Shown one piece after another: positions 1-9,294 of a stretch of 53,183 nucleotides of DNA; the first letter of the stretch is position 1; each line of letters starts with the position of its first letter. A program made the translations under genes and the position numbers. Location: assembly GCA_013001285.1 (NCBI GenBank), contig JABDMU010000014.1, positions 1 to 53,183 of the forward strand. The letters are read 5' to 3'. The stretch is from Flavobacteriaceae bacterium. Its GTDB lineage: Bacteria; Bacteroidota; Bacteroidia; Flavobacteriales; Flavobacteriaceae. The notes under the pieces are model-generated. The model had not been told where the DNA came from. It ran no database searches and worked only from the letters and a program-made list of their open reading frames with translations.

Positions 1-1
1 T

Positions 2-514
2 CCGGGAAAGATCCTGCCCATTGATCTTACTGAATTTCGTGGAAAATTTATTTGTCAAAAAGATGCATTTCTATGTGCTGCTAAAGGTGTAAGCGTAGGT
101 ATTGAGTTTTCAAAAAAACTAGGCCGCGGACTCTTCGGAGGCGAAGGCTTTATCATGCAAAAGTTGGAAGGTGATGGCATGGCCTTTGTTCATGCTGGTG
201 GCACCATGGCCAAAAAAGTATTGCAAGCTGGAGAAACCTTACGAGTAGATACGGGTTGTATTATTGGGTTTACGCAAGATATTGATTATGATATTGAATT
301 TGTAGGAGGCATAAAAAACACAGTCTTTGGCGGTGAAGGTCTTTTCTTTGCAAAATTGGAAGGCCCAGGAACGGTTTATATTCAGTCGTTACCATTTAGC
401 AGACTTGCCGGACGCGTATTGGCCACAGCGCCACGAGGTGGAGGCAAGGATAGAGGAGAAGGCAGTATCCTTGGAGGCATTGGAGATATTTTAGATGGCG
501 ACAACCGCTTTTAG
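2..514 (+). CDS. AIM24 / TIGR00266 family protein, 5' partial
   Basis: The reading frame is open from base 2, so the start lies outside the window; about 170 C-terminal residues are present. The visible part has the glycine-rich repeats of the AIM24/TIGR00266 (DUF124) beta-sandwich family: [34 protein letters not shown] and [15 protein letters not shown], ending in the usual [10 protein letters not shown]-like stretch (here [13 protein letters not shown]). The tail is glycine-rich, with [14 protein letters not shown] before the stop. The family has no settled biochemical role in bacteria. An internal ATG at 155 exists, but family residues upstream of it are clearly in frame, so it is not the start. 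Confidence 0.9.
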   Translation, partial: PGKILPIDLTEFRGKFICQKDAFLCAAKGVSVGIEFSKKLGRGLFGGEGFIMQKLEGDGMAFVHAGGTMAKKVLQAGETLRVDTGCIIGFTQDIDYDIEFVGGIKNTVFGGEGLFFAKLEGPGTVYIQSLPFSRLAGRVLATAPRGGGKDRGEGSILGGIGDILDGDNRF

Positions 515-665
515 TTTAATCTCAAATTAAATCCCTGTAAATCAGTACAATAATCTATTTTTTTGTGTTAAATATTTGCCTAAAAGTCGAATGAATCCAA
601 TTTTTTTCTAAATTTAGAGTTGAATAATTAAAACACAGAAAGCCTATAAAGCACTTTTACTTTTT

Positions 666-673
666 TATATTTG
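666..673 (+). promoter_or_regulatory. Candidate -7 box TATATTTG
   Basis: TATATTTG matches the Bacteroidetes -7 consensus TAnnTTTG and lies 23 bases before the ATG at 697. No TTTG -33 element is seen at the usual distance. Inference from motif and position only. Confidence 0.45.
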
Positions 674-696
674 TTCAACTAAACCCTAAAGAGCTT

Positions 697-894
697 ATGG
701 CTAGAGCAATGTTTGAGTACACTAAAACTGTACTTAATAAAGTAAGCTTCGATGCTGCTTTGTTCTGTAAAGAGGTTCAAAAAGCGATGCAACGCTTATT
801 ACCTTACGAAATTGAGGAACTGCGTATTTTTATTCAGTCTTTAATTCGGCAGAATCCCGATCTTCAACAATGTTTGATTTATTTAAAAACATAA
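697..894 (+). CDS. Small conserved protein of unknown function (65 aa)
   Basis: A 65-residue protein without signal peptide or membrane segment, predicted mostly helical (for example LLPYEIEELRIFIQSLIRQNPDL). I do not recognise a named family; it resembles the short basic/helical orphan proteins common in Flavobacteriaceae. A consensus -7 box precedes it and a strong palindromic terminator follows directly, so it appears to be an independent single-gene transcript. This supports it being real despite its size. Confidence 0.65.
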   Translation: MARAMFEYTKTVLNKVSFDAALFCKEVQKAMQRLLPYEIEELRIFIQSLIRQNPDLQQCLIYLKT

Positions 895-900
895 AGTAAA

Positions 901-928
901 GGCGACCAATTGGTCGCCTTTTTTATTT
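901..928. terminator. Bidirectional intrinsic terminator between small gene and oxyR
   Basis: A perfect 18-base palindrome (GGCGACC, AATT, GGTCGCC) is followed on the plus strand by TTTTTTATTT and on the minus strand by TTTACTTTA. It lies between convergent genes (stops at 894 and 923) and can serve both. Confidence 0.9.
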
Positions 929-1861
929 GGCTATCGGACTGACGATCTCAACATTTTGAAATGCTATTGCGCCTCTAATGATGCCAGAGATGACACTTTG
1001 CAGGGCTTCAATGATTTGCATTTTCAATTCACTGTTGTGATAAATAATACTGACTTCACGAGCAGGAGATGGCTCGTTAAAATGATGTAAGTTCGATTTT
1101 TCTTTTTCACTAATGTCTAAGGTATGAAGATAGGGCAGCAGTGTCATCCCAAGGCCTTCATTAGATAACTTGACCAACATTTCAATACTACCGCTTTCCA
1201 ATTGGAAATTATCGTCCTCATGATTTTTAAAAGCTTTACATAAATTGATCACGCCATCTCGAAAACAATGCCCATCTTCAAGTAATAACATATCCTCGAT
1301 CTCTAGATCGCTGATATCAATATTCTTTTTTGAATGTAATCGATGATGCTCTGGAACATAAGCAACAAAGGGTTCGAAATAGAGAACACGCTCTTTTATA
1401 TTTTCATTTTCGAGAGGTGTTGATGCTATAGCAGCATCTAAATGGCCGTCATTAATACGCTGAATGATCTCATCGGTATTCAATTCTTCAATCTTCAGTT
1501 TTACCTTCGGAAAACGCTTAATAAATGTTTTTAAGAACATAGGTAAAAGGGTTGGCATAATGGTGGGGATAATCCCTAGTTTAAATTCACCGCCAATAAA
1601 TCCTTTTTGCTGATCAACGATGTCCTGAATGCGATCGGCTTCATTGACAATATTTTTAGCTTGATTCACAATTTTACGACCAACTTCGGTGAGCTCAATT
1701 GGTTTTTTACTGCGGTCGAAAATACGAATGTCTAGCTGATCTTCAAGTTTTTGAATTTGCATACTTAATGTAGGCTGAGTTACAAAACATTTTTGTGCCG
1801 CCTTGGTAAAATTCTGATGTTCTGCCACTGCTAGAACGTATGAAAGTTGAGTAATTGTCAT
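923..1861 (-). CDS. oxyR: OxyR-type LysR family peroxide sensor
   Basis: LysR-type regulator of 312 aa. The N-terminal winged helix-turn-helix is at about residues 1-60 (FTKAAQKCFVTQPTLSMQIQKLE) and the substrate/redox domain at about 90-300. The redox motif GHCFRDGVINLC places cysteines at 199 and 208, the same numbers and spacing as the disulfide pair of E. coli OxyR, so this is a peroxide sensor rather than a generic LysR. It is divergent from dps across a 105-bp AT-rich region, the classical arrangement for an OxyR-controlled dps. Known family role: peroxide oxidises the cysteine pair and switches the tetramer to an activator. Control of dps here is inferred from this arrangement. Confidence 0.93.
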   Translation of the reverse strand: MTITQLSYVLAVAEHQNFTKAAQKCFVTQPTLSMQIQKLEDQLDIRIFDRSKKPIELTEVGRKIVNQAKNIVNEADRIQDIVDQQKGFIGGEFKLGIIPTIMPTLLPMFLKTFIKRFPKVKLKIEELNTDEIIQRINDGHLDAAIASTPLENENIKERVLYFEPFVAYVPEHHRLHSKKNIDISDLEIEDMLLLEDGHCFRDGVINLCKAFKNHEDDNFQLESGSIEMLVKLSNEGLGMTLLPYLHTLDISEKEKSNLHHFNEPSPAREVSIIYHNSELKMQIIEALQSVISGIIRGAIAFQNVEIVSPIAK

Positions 1862-1966
1862 AACTATTAGATTAGACTATAAAAATATAAAAACTATCGA
1901 TAAAATTTATAATAAATAGTGTTAATGATAGATTAAATTTGTAGTGAAAGTAAAAAATATAAGATT
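1862..1966. promoter_or_regulatory. oxyR-dps divergent regulatory region
   Basis: This is a very AT-rich 105-bp spacer. A consensus -7 box TAAATTTG at 1934-1941 faces dps, 25 bases before its ATG. Upstream lie an odd-centred palindrome ATAAAATTTAT and CTATC/GATAG arms (about 1893-1931), roughly the footprint length of an OxyR tetramer. No -33 TTTG is present, which suits an activator-dependent promoter. OxyR binding is inferred. Confidence 0.6.
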
Positions 1967-2446
1967 ATGACACTCAATAGTATAGGATTAGATTTAAAAA
2001 AAGCTGAAGCATTGGCTGGAGAATTAAATGTTCTTTTGGCAAATTTTCAGATCTATTACCAGAATCTAAGAGGGATTCACTGGAACATTAAGGGCAAGCG
2101 TTTTTTTGAACTTCATGTAAAGTTTGAAGAGCTTTATAATGACGCCAACATAAAGGTTGATCTTATTGCTGAACGTATATTAACTCTAGGATTTACGCCA
2201 TTACATACATTTGATGATTATAGTAAAAAAGCAAGTATTCCAGTTGGGCAGGATATTTCTGTTGATGAAAATGCTGTTGGACTTATAGAAGAATCGCTTA
2301 CAGGATTGTTAAAAATTGAACGTTCCATTTTGGAAAATTCAGGTACCATAAATGATGAAGGCACTAACGCTATGATGAGCGATTTTATCGCAGAGCAAGA
2401 AAAAACCATCTGGATGCTAAAAGCCTGGATGAATGAAACAGTATAA
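1967..2446 (+). CDS. dps: Dps ferritin-like DNA-binding/iron storage protein
   Basis: 159 aa, normal length for Dps. The signature NLRGIHWNIKGKRFFELH, followed by FEELYNDANIKVDLIAERI, supplies the inter-subunit ferroxidase ligands (His, His, Asp, Glu). Dps dodecamers oxidise Fe(II) with hydrogen peroxide, store the iron and so prevent Fenton damage; many also coat DNA. Its position opposite oxyR, with an activator-type promoter, indicates peroxide induction. A strong hairpin terminator follows. Confidence 0.95.
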   Translation: MTLNSIGLDLKKAEALAGELNVLLANFQIYYQNLRGIHWNIKGKRFFELHVKFEELYNDANIKVDLIAERILTLGFTPLHTFDDYSKKASIPVGQDISVDENAVGLIEESLTGLLKIERSILENSGTINDEGTNAMMSDFIAEQEKTIWMLKAWMNETV

Positions 2447-2482
2447 TTATTAGTTTTAAGTTAAGTTGATTGATAGTAAAGA

Positions 2483-2513
2483 AAGAGCGACATAAGTGTC
2501 GCTCTTCTTTTAT
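2483..2513. terminator. Bidirectional terminator between dps and DUF2141 gene
   Basis: A ten-base stem (AAGAGCGACA / TGTCGCTCTT) with a TAAG loop is followed by CTTTTATT on the plus strand and TCTTTAC on the minus strand. It lies between the convergent stops at 2446 and 2515. Confidence 0.9.
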
Positions 2514-2514
2514 T

Positions 2515-2919
2515 CTAAAATCTAATATTTAAATGAATATTTTCAGAAGCCATCTCAAATTTGGCGTTTGTAAATTTTGGCGGACCATAATGCGTTGGAT
2601 TATTAGACATCCCATAACTTTCTTTTGGCAGGCCGTCGTCATAGAAATCCATGCGGTTGTTTTCGTTCTTGTCATGCAGAACCATAATGGCATAGGTGCC
2701 TGGATCAACATCCTTAAAAGTTACCGTTACTTTCCCGTCTACAATTTTGGATTCTAAATTTTGAATTCCAGCCCCGTTCATAAAAGTCATGTTGGTATGT
2801 AAAGAAAAAATGACCTTCCCTTCAGTACTGGATACATTATCAACAGTAACAGTTAGATCTTGCGCTTGGCTTATCAAGGTGCCAACTAAAAAAGTAATTA
2901 ATAGTGAAATAGTTTTCAT
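2515..2919 (-). CDS. DUF2141 family exported protein
   Basis: The preferred start at 2919 gives 134 aa beginning MKTISLLITFLVGTLISQAQ, a clean signal peptide. A longer frame reaches 2991 but would bury the signal sequence. The mature part is a small beta-rich domain with the DUF2141 signature: GKVIFSLH, VDPGTYAIMVLHDKNENN, MDFYDDGLPKE and SYGMSNNP. Function is unknown; the family is common in Bacteroidetes and resembles carbohydrate-binding or transthyretin-like beta-sandwiches. It is a single gene, with DUF58 97 bp upstream. Confidence 0.85.
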   Translation of the reverse strand: MKTISLLITFLVGTLISQAQDLTVTVDNVSSTEGKVIFSLHTNMTFMNGAGIQNLESKIVDGKVTVTFKDVDPGTYAIMVLHDKNENNRMDFYDDGLPKESYGMSNNPTHYGPPKFTNAKFEMASENIHLNIRF

Positions 2920-3016
2920 GAGTTTATGTTTTTTGATTAACAGTGTAAACTTCTGAAGAAAAAAAACGAGGGCACAAAAGGATTGACCCAATTGTAATTT
3001 TTTAAGGATGAACTGA

Positions 3017-4348
3017 TTAAAGTAATCCTCTGGCCTTTATTTCAAGGTATTTATTTATGGTATCAATAGTGAGGTCTTCTGGAGTAGTTAATATAGAATA
3101 GATCCCGTATTTTTTAAGTTCATTAACGATCAGACGCTTTTCAAACGCGAATTTTTCGGCAATGACCTTGTCGTATACTTGTTGAATGGTTTCAGCCTTA
3201 TTTGAAATCAAGGCATTCAACTCTGTGTTTTTAAAAAAGATCACCACTAACAAATGATTCTTTGCTATGCCTTTTAAGTAAGGTAGTTGTCGAAATAAAC
3301 TATCGAGTGTTTCAAAATTGGTATACAGTAATATCAAACTGCGTTGTGTCAAATTACGCTTAACATCGCCGTATAGACGACCGAAGTCACTTTCGAAAAA
3401 ATCTGTATTTATATTGTACAGATTTTCCATAATGAGGTTCATTTGAGATGTTCGACGTTCGGCAACGACAATATTTTCTACCCGTTTTGAAAACGATAGT
3501 ATTCCGGCTTTATCCTGCTTTTTCAGGGCAACATTGGAAATTACCAGCGCAGCATTAATAGCATAATCCAGAAGTGTCAGCCCTTCAAAAGGCATTTTCA
3601 TTACTCGACCTTTATCTATTACTGAGTATACAGGTTGGGATTTTTCGTCCTGAAATTGATTAACCATAATTTGATTTGCCTTTGCTGTGGCTTTCCAATT
3701 TATCGTACGAAGGTCATCACCAAGGACATAGTCTTTGATCTGTTCAAACTCCATGGTATGACCAATTCGCCTTATTTTTTTAATCCCATATTGGTGTAAA
3801 TTATTACTAATGGCTAGAAGATTATATTTCCGAAGCTGTATAAAACTTGGATAGGTAGGTACCATGGCCGCATCATTAAATGAAAAGCGTCTGGCAATTA
3901 GTCCAAAAACAGAGGAAACATAAACATTCAGTTTACCAAAATGATATTCACCACGTTCTACTGGTCTCAACTCATATTGAAATTTCGATGAACTGGAAGC
4001 TTGAATTTTTCTATCTATTTTAAAATCTCTTAATTGAAATTGTTCAGGGATCTCATCAATTATTCTAATATAAATTGGGAAGGTATAGTAGTTTTCAATT
4101 TCAATTTGAATTGGGTTTAAATCTCCATTACTTAGTTTTTCAGGTAAGATCCTTGAGGCATTAATGCCGCGTTTCGCAAAAAACAAAATTAGAATATCCA
4201 ATACGACAAAAGCCATAAAGGCTAGTAATATCAATTTTACAATATTAAACCATCTAGGAAACACAAAACTGACCACAAAAAGTACGATGATACCAAGGCT
4301 GATATAAAAAAATCTGTTTTGTATATAAAAGGGTCTTATGTGTTTCAA
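3017..4348 (-). CDS. DUF58 domain protein of MoxR operon
   Basis: 443 aa with two N-terminal membrane helices (about residues 14-32 and 38-57), then a beta-rich region and the DUF58 core. The hallmark GDDLRTINWKATAKANQIMVNQF lies near residues 210-232, followed by a von Willebrand A-like segment (VIDKGRVM) whose metal motif is degenerate. DUF58 proteins are standard partners of MoxR AAA+ ATPases, thought to work in assembly or activation of envelope complexes. This is the last gene of a six-gene operon, two bases after moxR. Confidence 0.92.
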   Translation of the reverse strand: MKHIRPFYIQNRFFYISLGIIVLFVVSFVFPRWFNIVKLILLAFMAFVVLDILILFFAKRGINASRILPEKLSNGDLNPIQIEIENYYTFPIYIRIIDEIPEQFQLRDFKIDRKIQASSSSKFQYELRPVERGEYHFGKLNVYVSSVFGLIARRFSFNDAAMVPTYPSFIQLRKYNLLAISNNLHQYGIKKIRRIGHTMEFEQIKDYVLGDDLRTINWKATAKANQIMVNQFQDEKSQPVYSVIDKGRVMKMPFEGLTLLDYAINAALVISNVALKKQDKAGILSFSKRVENIVVAERRTSQMNLIMENLYNINTDFFESDFGRLYGDVKRNLTQRSLILLYTNFETLDSLFRQLPYLKGIAKNHLLVVIFFKNTELNALISNKAETIQQVYDKVIAEKFAFEKRLIVNELKKYGIYSILTTPEDLTIDTINKYLEIKARGLL

Positions 4349-4350
4349 AC

Positions 4351-5424
4351 TTATCTTGGTATTTCTACGGCTTCAATGATCTGATTGATTATTTGCTTGG
4401 TTGTTACACCTTCCATTTCGCGTTCTGGCGTAACTATAACGCGATGTTGCAACACTGGAATGGCTGCTTTTTTAATATCCTCTGGCGTAACAAAATCGCG
4501 ATTATCTATAGCGGCAAAGGCTTTACTTGCTTTTAAAATTGCAATCGAAGCTCTTGGAGAAGCACCTAAATATAAAAATGGATTATTTCTTGTATTTACA
4601 ATGATATCAGCTATATATTTCACCAAATGTGGTTCGATTATAATTTCATTGACGAGACCCTGAAATTTCGCGATCTGAGCTCTTGAAATATGCGATTCAA
4701 CCTTATTTATTTTGAGGTCACCTTTAAGGGCTTGCTCACGATTAATGATCTCGACTTCTTCGTCTACATTTGGATAATCAATATCAATTTTAAATAAAAA
4801 TCGATCTAATTGCGCTTCAGGTAATCGGTAAGTGCCTTCTTGTTCAATAGGATTTTGTGTCGCAAGAACAATAAACGGTAATTCCATTTCATATTTATGT
4901 CCGTCCATAGTAATTTGTCGTTCTTCCATCACCTCAAAAAGTGCGGCTTGGGTTTTAGCTGGAGCACGATTGATCTCATCAATAAGGATCATGTTCGAGA
5001 AAATAGGGCCTTTTTTAAATTCGAATTCCGAGGTTTTTATATCAAATACCGAAGTTCCTAAAATATCGCTTGGCATAAGGTCAGGAGTGAATTGAATTCG
5101 ACTGAAACCAATATCTAAGGACTTTGCTAAAAGCTTTGCAGAAATGGTTTTAGCAACGCCAGGAACGCCTTCAATTAAAGAATGTCCGTTAGCCAATATA
5201 GATGCAATAAGCATATCGATCATATATTTCTGACCGACAATAACTTTGCTTATCTCGCCTTTGATCAAACCAATTCCTTGTTGCAGTTCAGAAAGATCGA
5301 TCCGACTTTCAAAACTTAAATTTTCTTCGTCTTTTTCAGGTCGATTAGCTGCGTTGTCATCAGGATTAGTTGATTGTCCGTTTGGATCTAGATTTTCGTT
5401 CATGTTGTCTTCTGTAGTGTCCAT
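4351..5424 (-). CDS. moxR: MoxR family AAA+ ATPase
   Basis: 357 aa. An acidic, low-complexity head (residues 1-40) precedes the AAA_3 core. Walker A is GVPGVAKT (86-93), Walker B MILIDE (145-150), sensor 1 LATQNP (187-192), followed by LPEAQLDRF (201-209). The atypical Walker A with GVAKT is normal for MoxR proteins. Known role: chaperone-like ATPase that matures or inserts partners, usually encoded with DUF58. ATG at 5424 was chosen; a second ATG six codons in is possible. It starts three bases after the DUF4350 stop. Confidence 0.95.
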   Translation of the reverse strand: MDTTEDNMNENLDPNGQSTNPDDNAANRPEKDEENLSFESRIDLSELQQGIGLIKGEISKVIVGQKYMIDMLIASILANGHSLIEGVPGVAKTISAKLLAKSLDIGFSRIQFTPDLMPSDILGTSVFDIKTSEFEFKKGPIFSNMILIDEINRAPAKTQAALFEVMEERQITMDGHKYEMELPFIVLATQNPIEQEGTYRLPEAQLDRFLFKIDIDYPNVDEEVEIINREQALKGDLKINKVESHISRAQIAKFQGLVNEIIIEPHLVKYIADIIVNTRNNPFLYLGASPRASIAILKASKAFAAIDNRDFVTPEDIKKAAIPVLQHRVIVTPEREMEGVTTKQIINQIIEAVEIPR

Positions 5425-5427
5425 AGT

Positions 5428-6624
5428 TTAATTGTTATGAAAGTCTTCAATTGCACGATTCAAATTAAGCAAATCATCTTCATTGCAATCCGATTTTGCT
5501 CTTAAATGCGCAACAAGGTTAATTAATTTTTGAGTGGCTCCTAAAGGTCGCCCAGATTTCAAAGCCAAATGCTTTGTAAATTTTTCGTCTAGTAATTGCG
5601 TATCGAGAAAATAAACACGTCTAATATATTCTAAAAAATAAGTGATCTTCTTCTCAATGACGTTATTATGATCTTTAGTTTCGTAATATAAATTACCAAT
5701 GGTCTTGGTAAATGCAACGGTTGTGTTTTCGTTTGGCTTTATGATTTTCACTATACGCTGCTTTCTTTTTGCATTGAAAATGACAAAAACAAGCAATGAA
5801 ATTAAAGCTAAAAACCATGCCCATTTTAATGCTGGATTGCTTAAAATGAAGCGCATGGGAGAGTCGCTCATGGCATTTCGTTTCTTATTTCGGCTATCAA
5901 AATAAATGGTATCATCCTTTAAATAGGAACTGACCCCCGCAGTGTATTTTTGATGGTCGTTCTTTAGTAAATTATAATTTGTAAAAACGATAGGTTGAAG
6001 ATGCAAGAAAAATGCACCTTGGCCATAATCCACCTTGATAAAATTGATCTTGTCTTCAAAATTAAATCGTTGATACCCTAGAACGGTCGTATGTATTGAG
6101 TCCAATTCTGAAAAATAAATCGTATTTAATCCGCGATCTAAGGAAATAGAGTCGTTTGCAAATCTTTTATTGGCAAATGAGAAACTGCCATTTCCAGAGA
6201 AGTTATATTCGACATCAGTGGAAATTCCCAAGGAATCCTGAATGGTTTCAGGTAGAGATGTACTGGAAATAAAAATGCTATTTCCTTCGGAAGCGAAATT
6301 AAGTAACTCCCCGGCAGAGACTTCATCAATTAACATCACCTCGTCAATATACATGTAAGTACCGCTGATCTCATATTGGTCGTTTTCCCAATCATAGCGC
6401 TCATCAAAATATTCATACGGTGTGATGCCCAATTGTTCCACCGTGCTATTTGGAAATAAGTTTTCTAATTCAGAAAAATAAATAAACATACCAAATGGAA
6501 TTTTATGGGTCTCATTATAGGTTCGGGACCAATTGATAGGTTTTGGTTTTGAATATTCGATTGCAATCGCTCCAAAAAACAATAACAGCAATATGAACAG
6601 ATATGTTTTTATGGTTTTAGTCAT
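5428..6624 (-). CDS. DUF4350 domain membrane protein
   Basis: 398 aa. One N-terminal membrane helix (about residues 7-22) and a second near 265-285 flank a large extracytoplasmic domain of DUF4350 type (GMFIYFSELENLFPNSTVE; SAGELLNFASEGNSIFIS), which resembles GATase-like/GldG-type folds. The cytoplasmic C-terminal part is helical. Its gene overlaps the upstream DUF4129 gene by four bases (ATGA), implying translational coupling. Exact function is unknown; the family is a regular member of MoxR-DUF58 clusters. Confidence 0.85.
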   Translation of the reverse strand: MTKTIKTYLFILLLLFFGAIAIEYSKPKPINWSRTYNETHKIPFGMFIYFSELENLFPNSTVEQLGITPYEYFDERYDWENDQYEISGTYMYIDEVMLIDEVSAGELLNFASEGNSIFISSTSLPETIQDSLGISTDVEYNFSGNGSFSFANKRFANDSISLDRGLNTIYFSELDSIHTTVLGYQRFNFEDKINFIKVDYGQGAFFLHLQPIVFTNYNLLKNDHQKYTAGVSSYLKDDTIYFDSRNKKRNAMSDSPMRFILSNPALKWAWFLALISLLVFVIFNAKRKQRIVKIIKPNENTTVAFTKTIGNLYYETKDHNNVIEKKITYFLEYIRRVYFLDTQLLDEKFTKHLALKSGRPLGATQKLINLVAHLRAKSDCNEDDLLNLNRAIEDFHNN

Positions 6625-7385
6625 ACCTTCACTTTATTTAAAAAATTAATGAATGCATGTTTGGCCTTCGCAAATTCTTCTTTATCTACATCAAACTGTC
6701 CATACCAGATATAATTATATAGGTATGAGGTATAGGCGAAATCTTCCTTTATCTCATCCGAGGACAACTCGTTATAATAATCACTATTGGTTTTTTCAAC
6801 ATCGTATTCAATCAATTCGGCAGCCGTCAGATCCTTTAAAAGCCACAGGTAAAAATACCGTACTGCAAGACGATAATTATGTTCTTTTTCGGCCGAAGTT
6901 ATCAGGGAATTGAAATCGACAGCGTGAATATTGTTTTCAATATCTGTTATTGGAATAATAGATTTATCGGAAGATTTTCCAAATACCCAATTGCCTTCTT
7001 TATTAAGGATGGCTCTAAAAATAAAGTACAGTGCAAATAAAAAGAGTAAAATACCAGCAATTTTAATGGCAACATCGGCGGCCTTGGCCGCATCTTCTTT
7101 ATTTTTAAAATTGAATAGATTTCTAAATTTCTCACTGAGCCAATTCTTAAAACGGGTCCACCAACCAGAAGTTTCTAAGCTACGTTCGTAAATGAATTCG
7201 TCATCGGCATATTTCTCTTTTAAATTATCGAATGACCGTGGTGTGATGTCACTGTCGTCAATTTTAAGGCTATCTTGAACTATAGGTGCCTCAAAATGAT
7301 CCAGTGCATTTCCAGAGGCTGATAGTGTAAAGCAACAGACCATGAGTATAATATGTATATAGGTCGCTTTAATCACCTGTTCCAA
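6621..7385 (-). CDS. DUF4129-like protein of MoxR operon
   Basis: 254 aa. A signal or anchor sequence covers residues 1-25, an extracytoplasmic stretch follows, then one membrane helix (IAGILLFLFALYFIFRAIL, near 110-128) and a cytoplasmic C-terminal DUF4129-like domain (YRLAVRYFYLWLLKDLTAAELIEYDVEKTNSDY). In transglutaminase-type homologues the same domain follows a catalytic core that is absent here. It overlaps the upstream membrane gene by 17 bases and the downstream gene by four. It is inferred to be part of the MoxR-dependent envelope complex. Confidence 0.8.
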   Translation of the reverse strand: MEQVIKATYIHIILMVCCFTLSASGNALDHFEAPIVQDSLKIDDSDITPRSFDNLKEKYADDEFIYERSLETSGWWTRFKNWLSEKFRNLFNFKNKEDAAKAADVAIKIAGILLFLFALYFIFRAILNKEGNWVFGKSSDKSIIPITDIENNIHAVDFNSLITSAEKEHNYRLAVRYFYLWLLKDLTAAELIEYDVEKTNSDYYNELSSDEIKEDFAYTSYLYNYIWYGQFDVDKEEFAKAKHAFINFLNKVKV

Positions 7386-8307
7386 TTTGATCTATGGCAC
7401 TTTTGGTATTGATGTTTTCATGTTCTTCCTTCAAGCTATAAAAGACAATGCCTTGATTTAATAGAACCACATTATTTAGAAAGGCACCAAGTAAGATACC
7501 AGCAATAAAAACAACAATCATTACAATTGACAATGAGCTCATTACTGCTGAAGGATCAGGATTGCTTTGATCAAGTACTGTAAAAAATTTAATAAACCCA
7601 AAAATATAAGCGATGACCCCAACGATGTTCTGTATCAAATAACTCATTAAATAAAACAGGCCTACGCTTCCAACTGCAGGCCAAAACTTAGATGACATGA
7701 GTTTCCAAGAGTAGCCAAAACTGTCCCAAATACCTCTTTTGTTTTCAAGATATTCCATAAGTGCCATGACATAAAATAAGGCGAAAGCCCCAATCACGAT
7801 CGGTATCAGTAACAAACCAATAATGGTAATAAATAAGACGAATATTAAAATACCCAGAATAAATAGTAGAGGAATAGCAATAAGGATCCCAGAAAACAAA
7901 TAGGTAAACAGTTTTCCAATGTTTGACTTATATGAATTAATTAGGTCTTTTGTACCGAAATCTTTTCCGTTATGCACTATATATAGCTTAAGATAAAGTG
8001 CAGGATAAACATACATGATCAAACTAAAAATCAATGCCACCAATGTAAAAATGATAATGACCAGAATAAATAACCCACCATGTTCATCGATATATCTATC
8101 CATGGCATTTGGATCATTTTGAAGCATACTACCAAAAACAACCTCAGTATAGAATTCCATAAAAAAATACCCGAAGATCATAAGCACCAATAAAAACCCA
8201 CCATTTATGATGAAAAAGTGCTTGAAAAAGTGCTTTCCATTATGTTTGATAAAGGCAAAGGTGTCCTGAAAAAAGGCACTGAAATTCCTAGATTGATAGA
8301 GCTGCAT
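7369..8307 (-). CDS. Polytopic membrane protein of MoxR operon
   Basis: 312 aa with about six hydrophobic segments (for example FFIINGGFLLVLMIFGYFF and LLIPIVIGAFALFYVMALM). A central long hydrophobic hairpin resembles the glycerophosphoryl-diester/DUF975-type membrane domains, but I cannot assign a named family securely. The N-terminus is cytoplasmic by charge, and the C-terminal tail is polar. The gene overlaps SpoIIM-like by 20 bases and DUF4129 by 17, so it is surely co-translated with the MoxR set. Confidence 0.75.
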   Translation of the reverse strand: MQLYQSRNFSAFFQDTFAFIKHNGKHFFKHFFIINGGFLLVLMIFGYFFMEFYTEVVFGSMLQNDPNAMDRYIDEHGGLFILVIIIFTLVALIFSLIMYVYPALYLKLYIVHNGKDFGTKDLINSYKSNIGKLFTYLFSGILIAIPLLFILGILIFVLFITIIGLLLIPIVIGAFALFYVMALMEYLENKRGIWDSFGYSWKLMSSKFWPAVGSVGLFYLMSYLIQNIVGVIAYIFGFIKFFTVLDQSNPDPSAVMSSLSIVMIVVFIAGILLGAFLNNVVLLNQGIVFYSLKEEHENINTKSAIDQIGTGD

Positions 8308-9277
8308 ATTCCTTCTTTAATTTTTTATTAAGTACAAATGGGTAGATCAAATAATAATAAGATATGATAGACAAGGTCACCAATATGATACCAACCGACG
8401 CCCAATTTGGCATGGCATTGCTATATCGGGTGACATAGCCTTCTAAAAAACCAGCTGCAAATGTAAAAGGGAAGGTGCTAATTAAAATTTTAACACCATC
8501 ACGAAACCCCATTTTAAATGAATTGAACCTGGAATAGGTTTTTGGAAATAAGATACTTGCACCCAGAAGTAATCCTGCTGAACCTTCAATAACAATGGCA
8601 AAGATCTCCATTGAACCATGGATCCAAATACCCCTAACACTTTCCCAAAATACGTCCTGCTGATAAAAAAAATATTGAAATGCTCCAATCATGATCCCAT
8701 TTCTTAGTAACACATAACCCGTTCCGAAGCCACCAAAAACCCCATAGATAAAGGAGAGAATCCCAACGTAAAGATTATTTAGGGTTATGGCAATAAATCC
8801 GCCCCAATTACTACCACTTTTATAAACGGCAACCGGATCGCCCTTGTCAATATTCTCTAAGGTCATATTCACATAGTGATCACCAAGAATAAGCCGTACA
8901 AATGCATCATCATTTGCAGCAGACAACGCACCAATGGCAATAAAAGTTCCAAAAAGTAGGAAGGCATAAAGTACATAGCGACGATATTGGTAAACGATCA
9001 TCGGGACTTCAATCTTCCAAAAATGAACAAAACGGTTAGTATCTTCGCGTTTGGTTTTATAAATTTTTTGAAAAGCCTTTGCTGCTAGGTTGTTTAAATA
9101 AAGAATTGTTTTACTTTTGGGATAGTAAGTTTGAGCGTAAGAAAGGTCATTTATTAAATGCACATAAAGCGAGGCTAATTCGTCGGGTTTTTTTAGGGTT
9201 TTTCCAAAAATTGCTTTTTCAAAATCTAACCATTTTTCTTTGTTTTGCTTAATAAATGCAACTTCTCTCATAGACAT
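8288..9277 (-). CDS. Stage II sporulation protein M-like (DUF95) membrane protein
   Basis: 329 aa, first gene of the MoxR operon. The N-terminal 100 residues are cytoplasmic and helical, followed by about five membrane helices. SpoIIM/DUF95 hallmarks are present: NNLYVGILSFIYGVFGG, GTGYVLLRNGIMIGAFQYFF and IWIHGSMEIFAIVIEGSAG. This organism does not sporulate; in Bacteroidetes the family travels with MoxR/DUF58 and RDD genes, as here. The start could be ATG 9277 or the in-frame ATG at 9271 (MREVAFIK). It is divergent from the RDD gene with only 17 bp between starts. Confidence 0.88.
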   Translation of the reverse strand: MSMREVAFIKQNKEKWLDFEKAIFGKTLKKPDELASLYVHLINDLSYAQTYYPKSKTILYLNNLAAKAFQKIYKTKREDTNRFVHFWKIEVPMIVYQYRRYVLYAFLLFGTFIAIGALSAANDDAFVRLILGDHYVNMTLENIDKGDPVAVYKSGSNWGGFIAITLNNLYVGILSFIYGVFGGFGTGYVLLRNGIMIGAFQYFFYQQDVFWESVRGIWIHGSMEIFAIVIEGSAGLLLGASILFPKTYSRFNSFKMGFRDGVKILISTFPFTFAAGFLEGYVTRYSNAMPNWASVGIILVTLSIISYYYLIYPFVLNKKLKKEYAALSI

Positions 9278-9294
9278 TCAAAATAACGCATTTA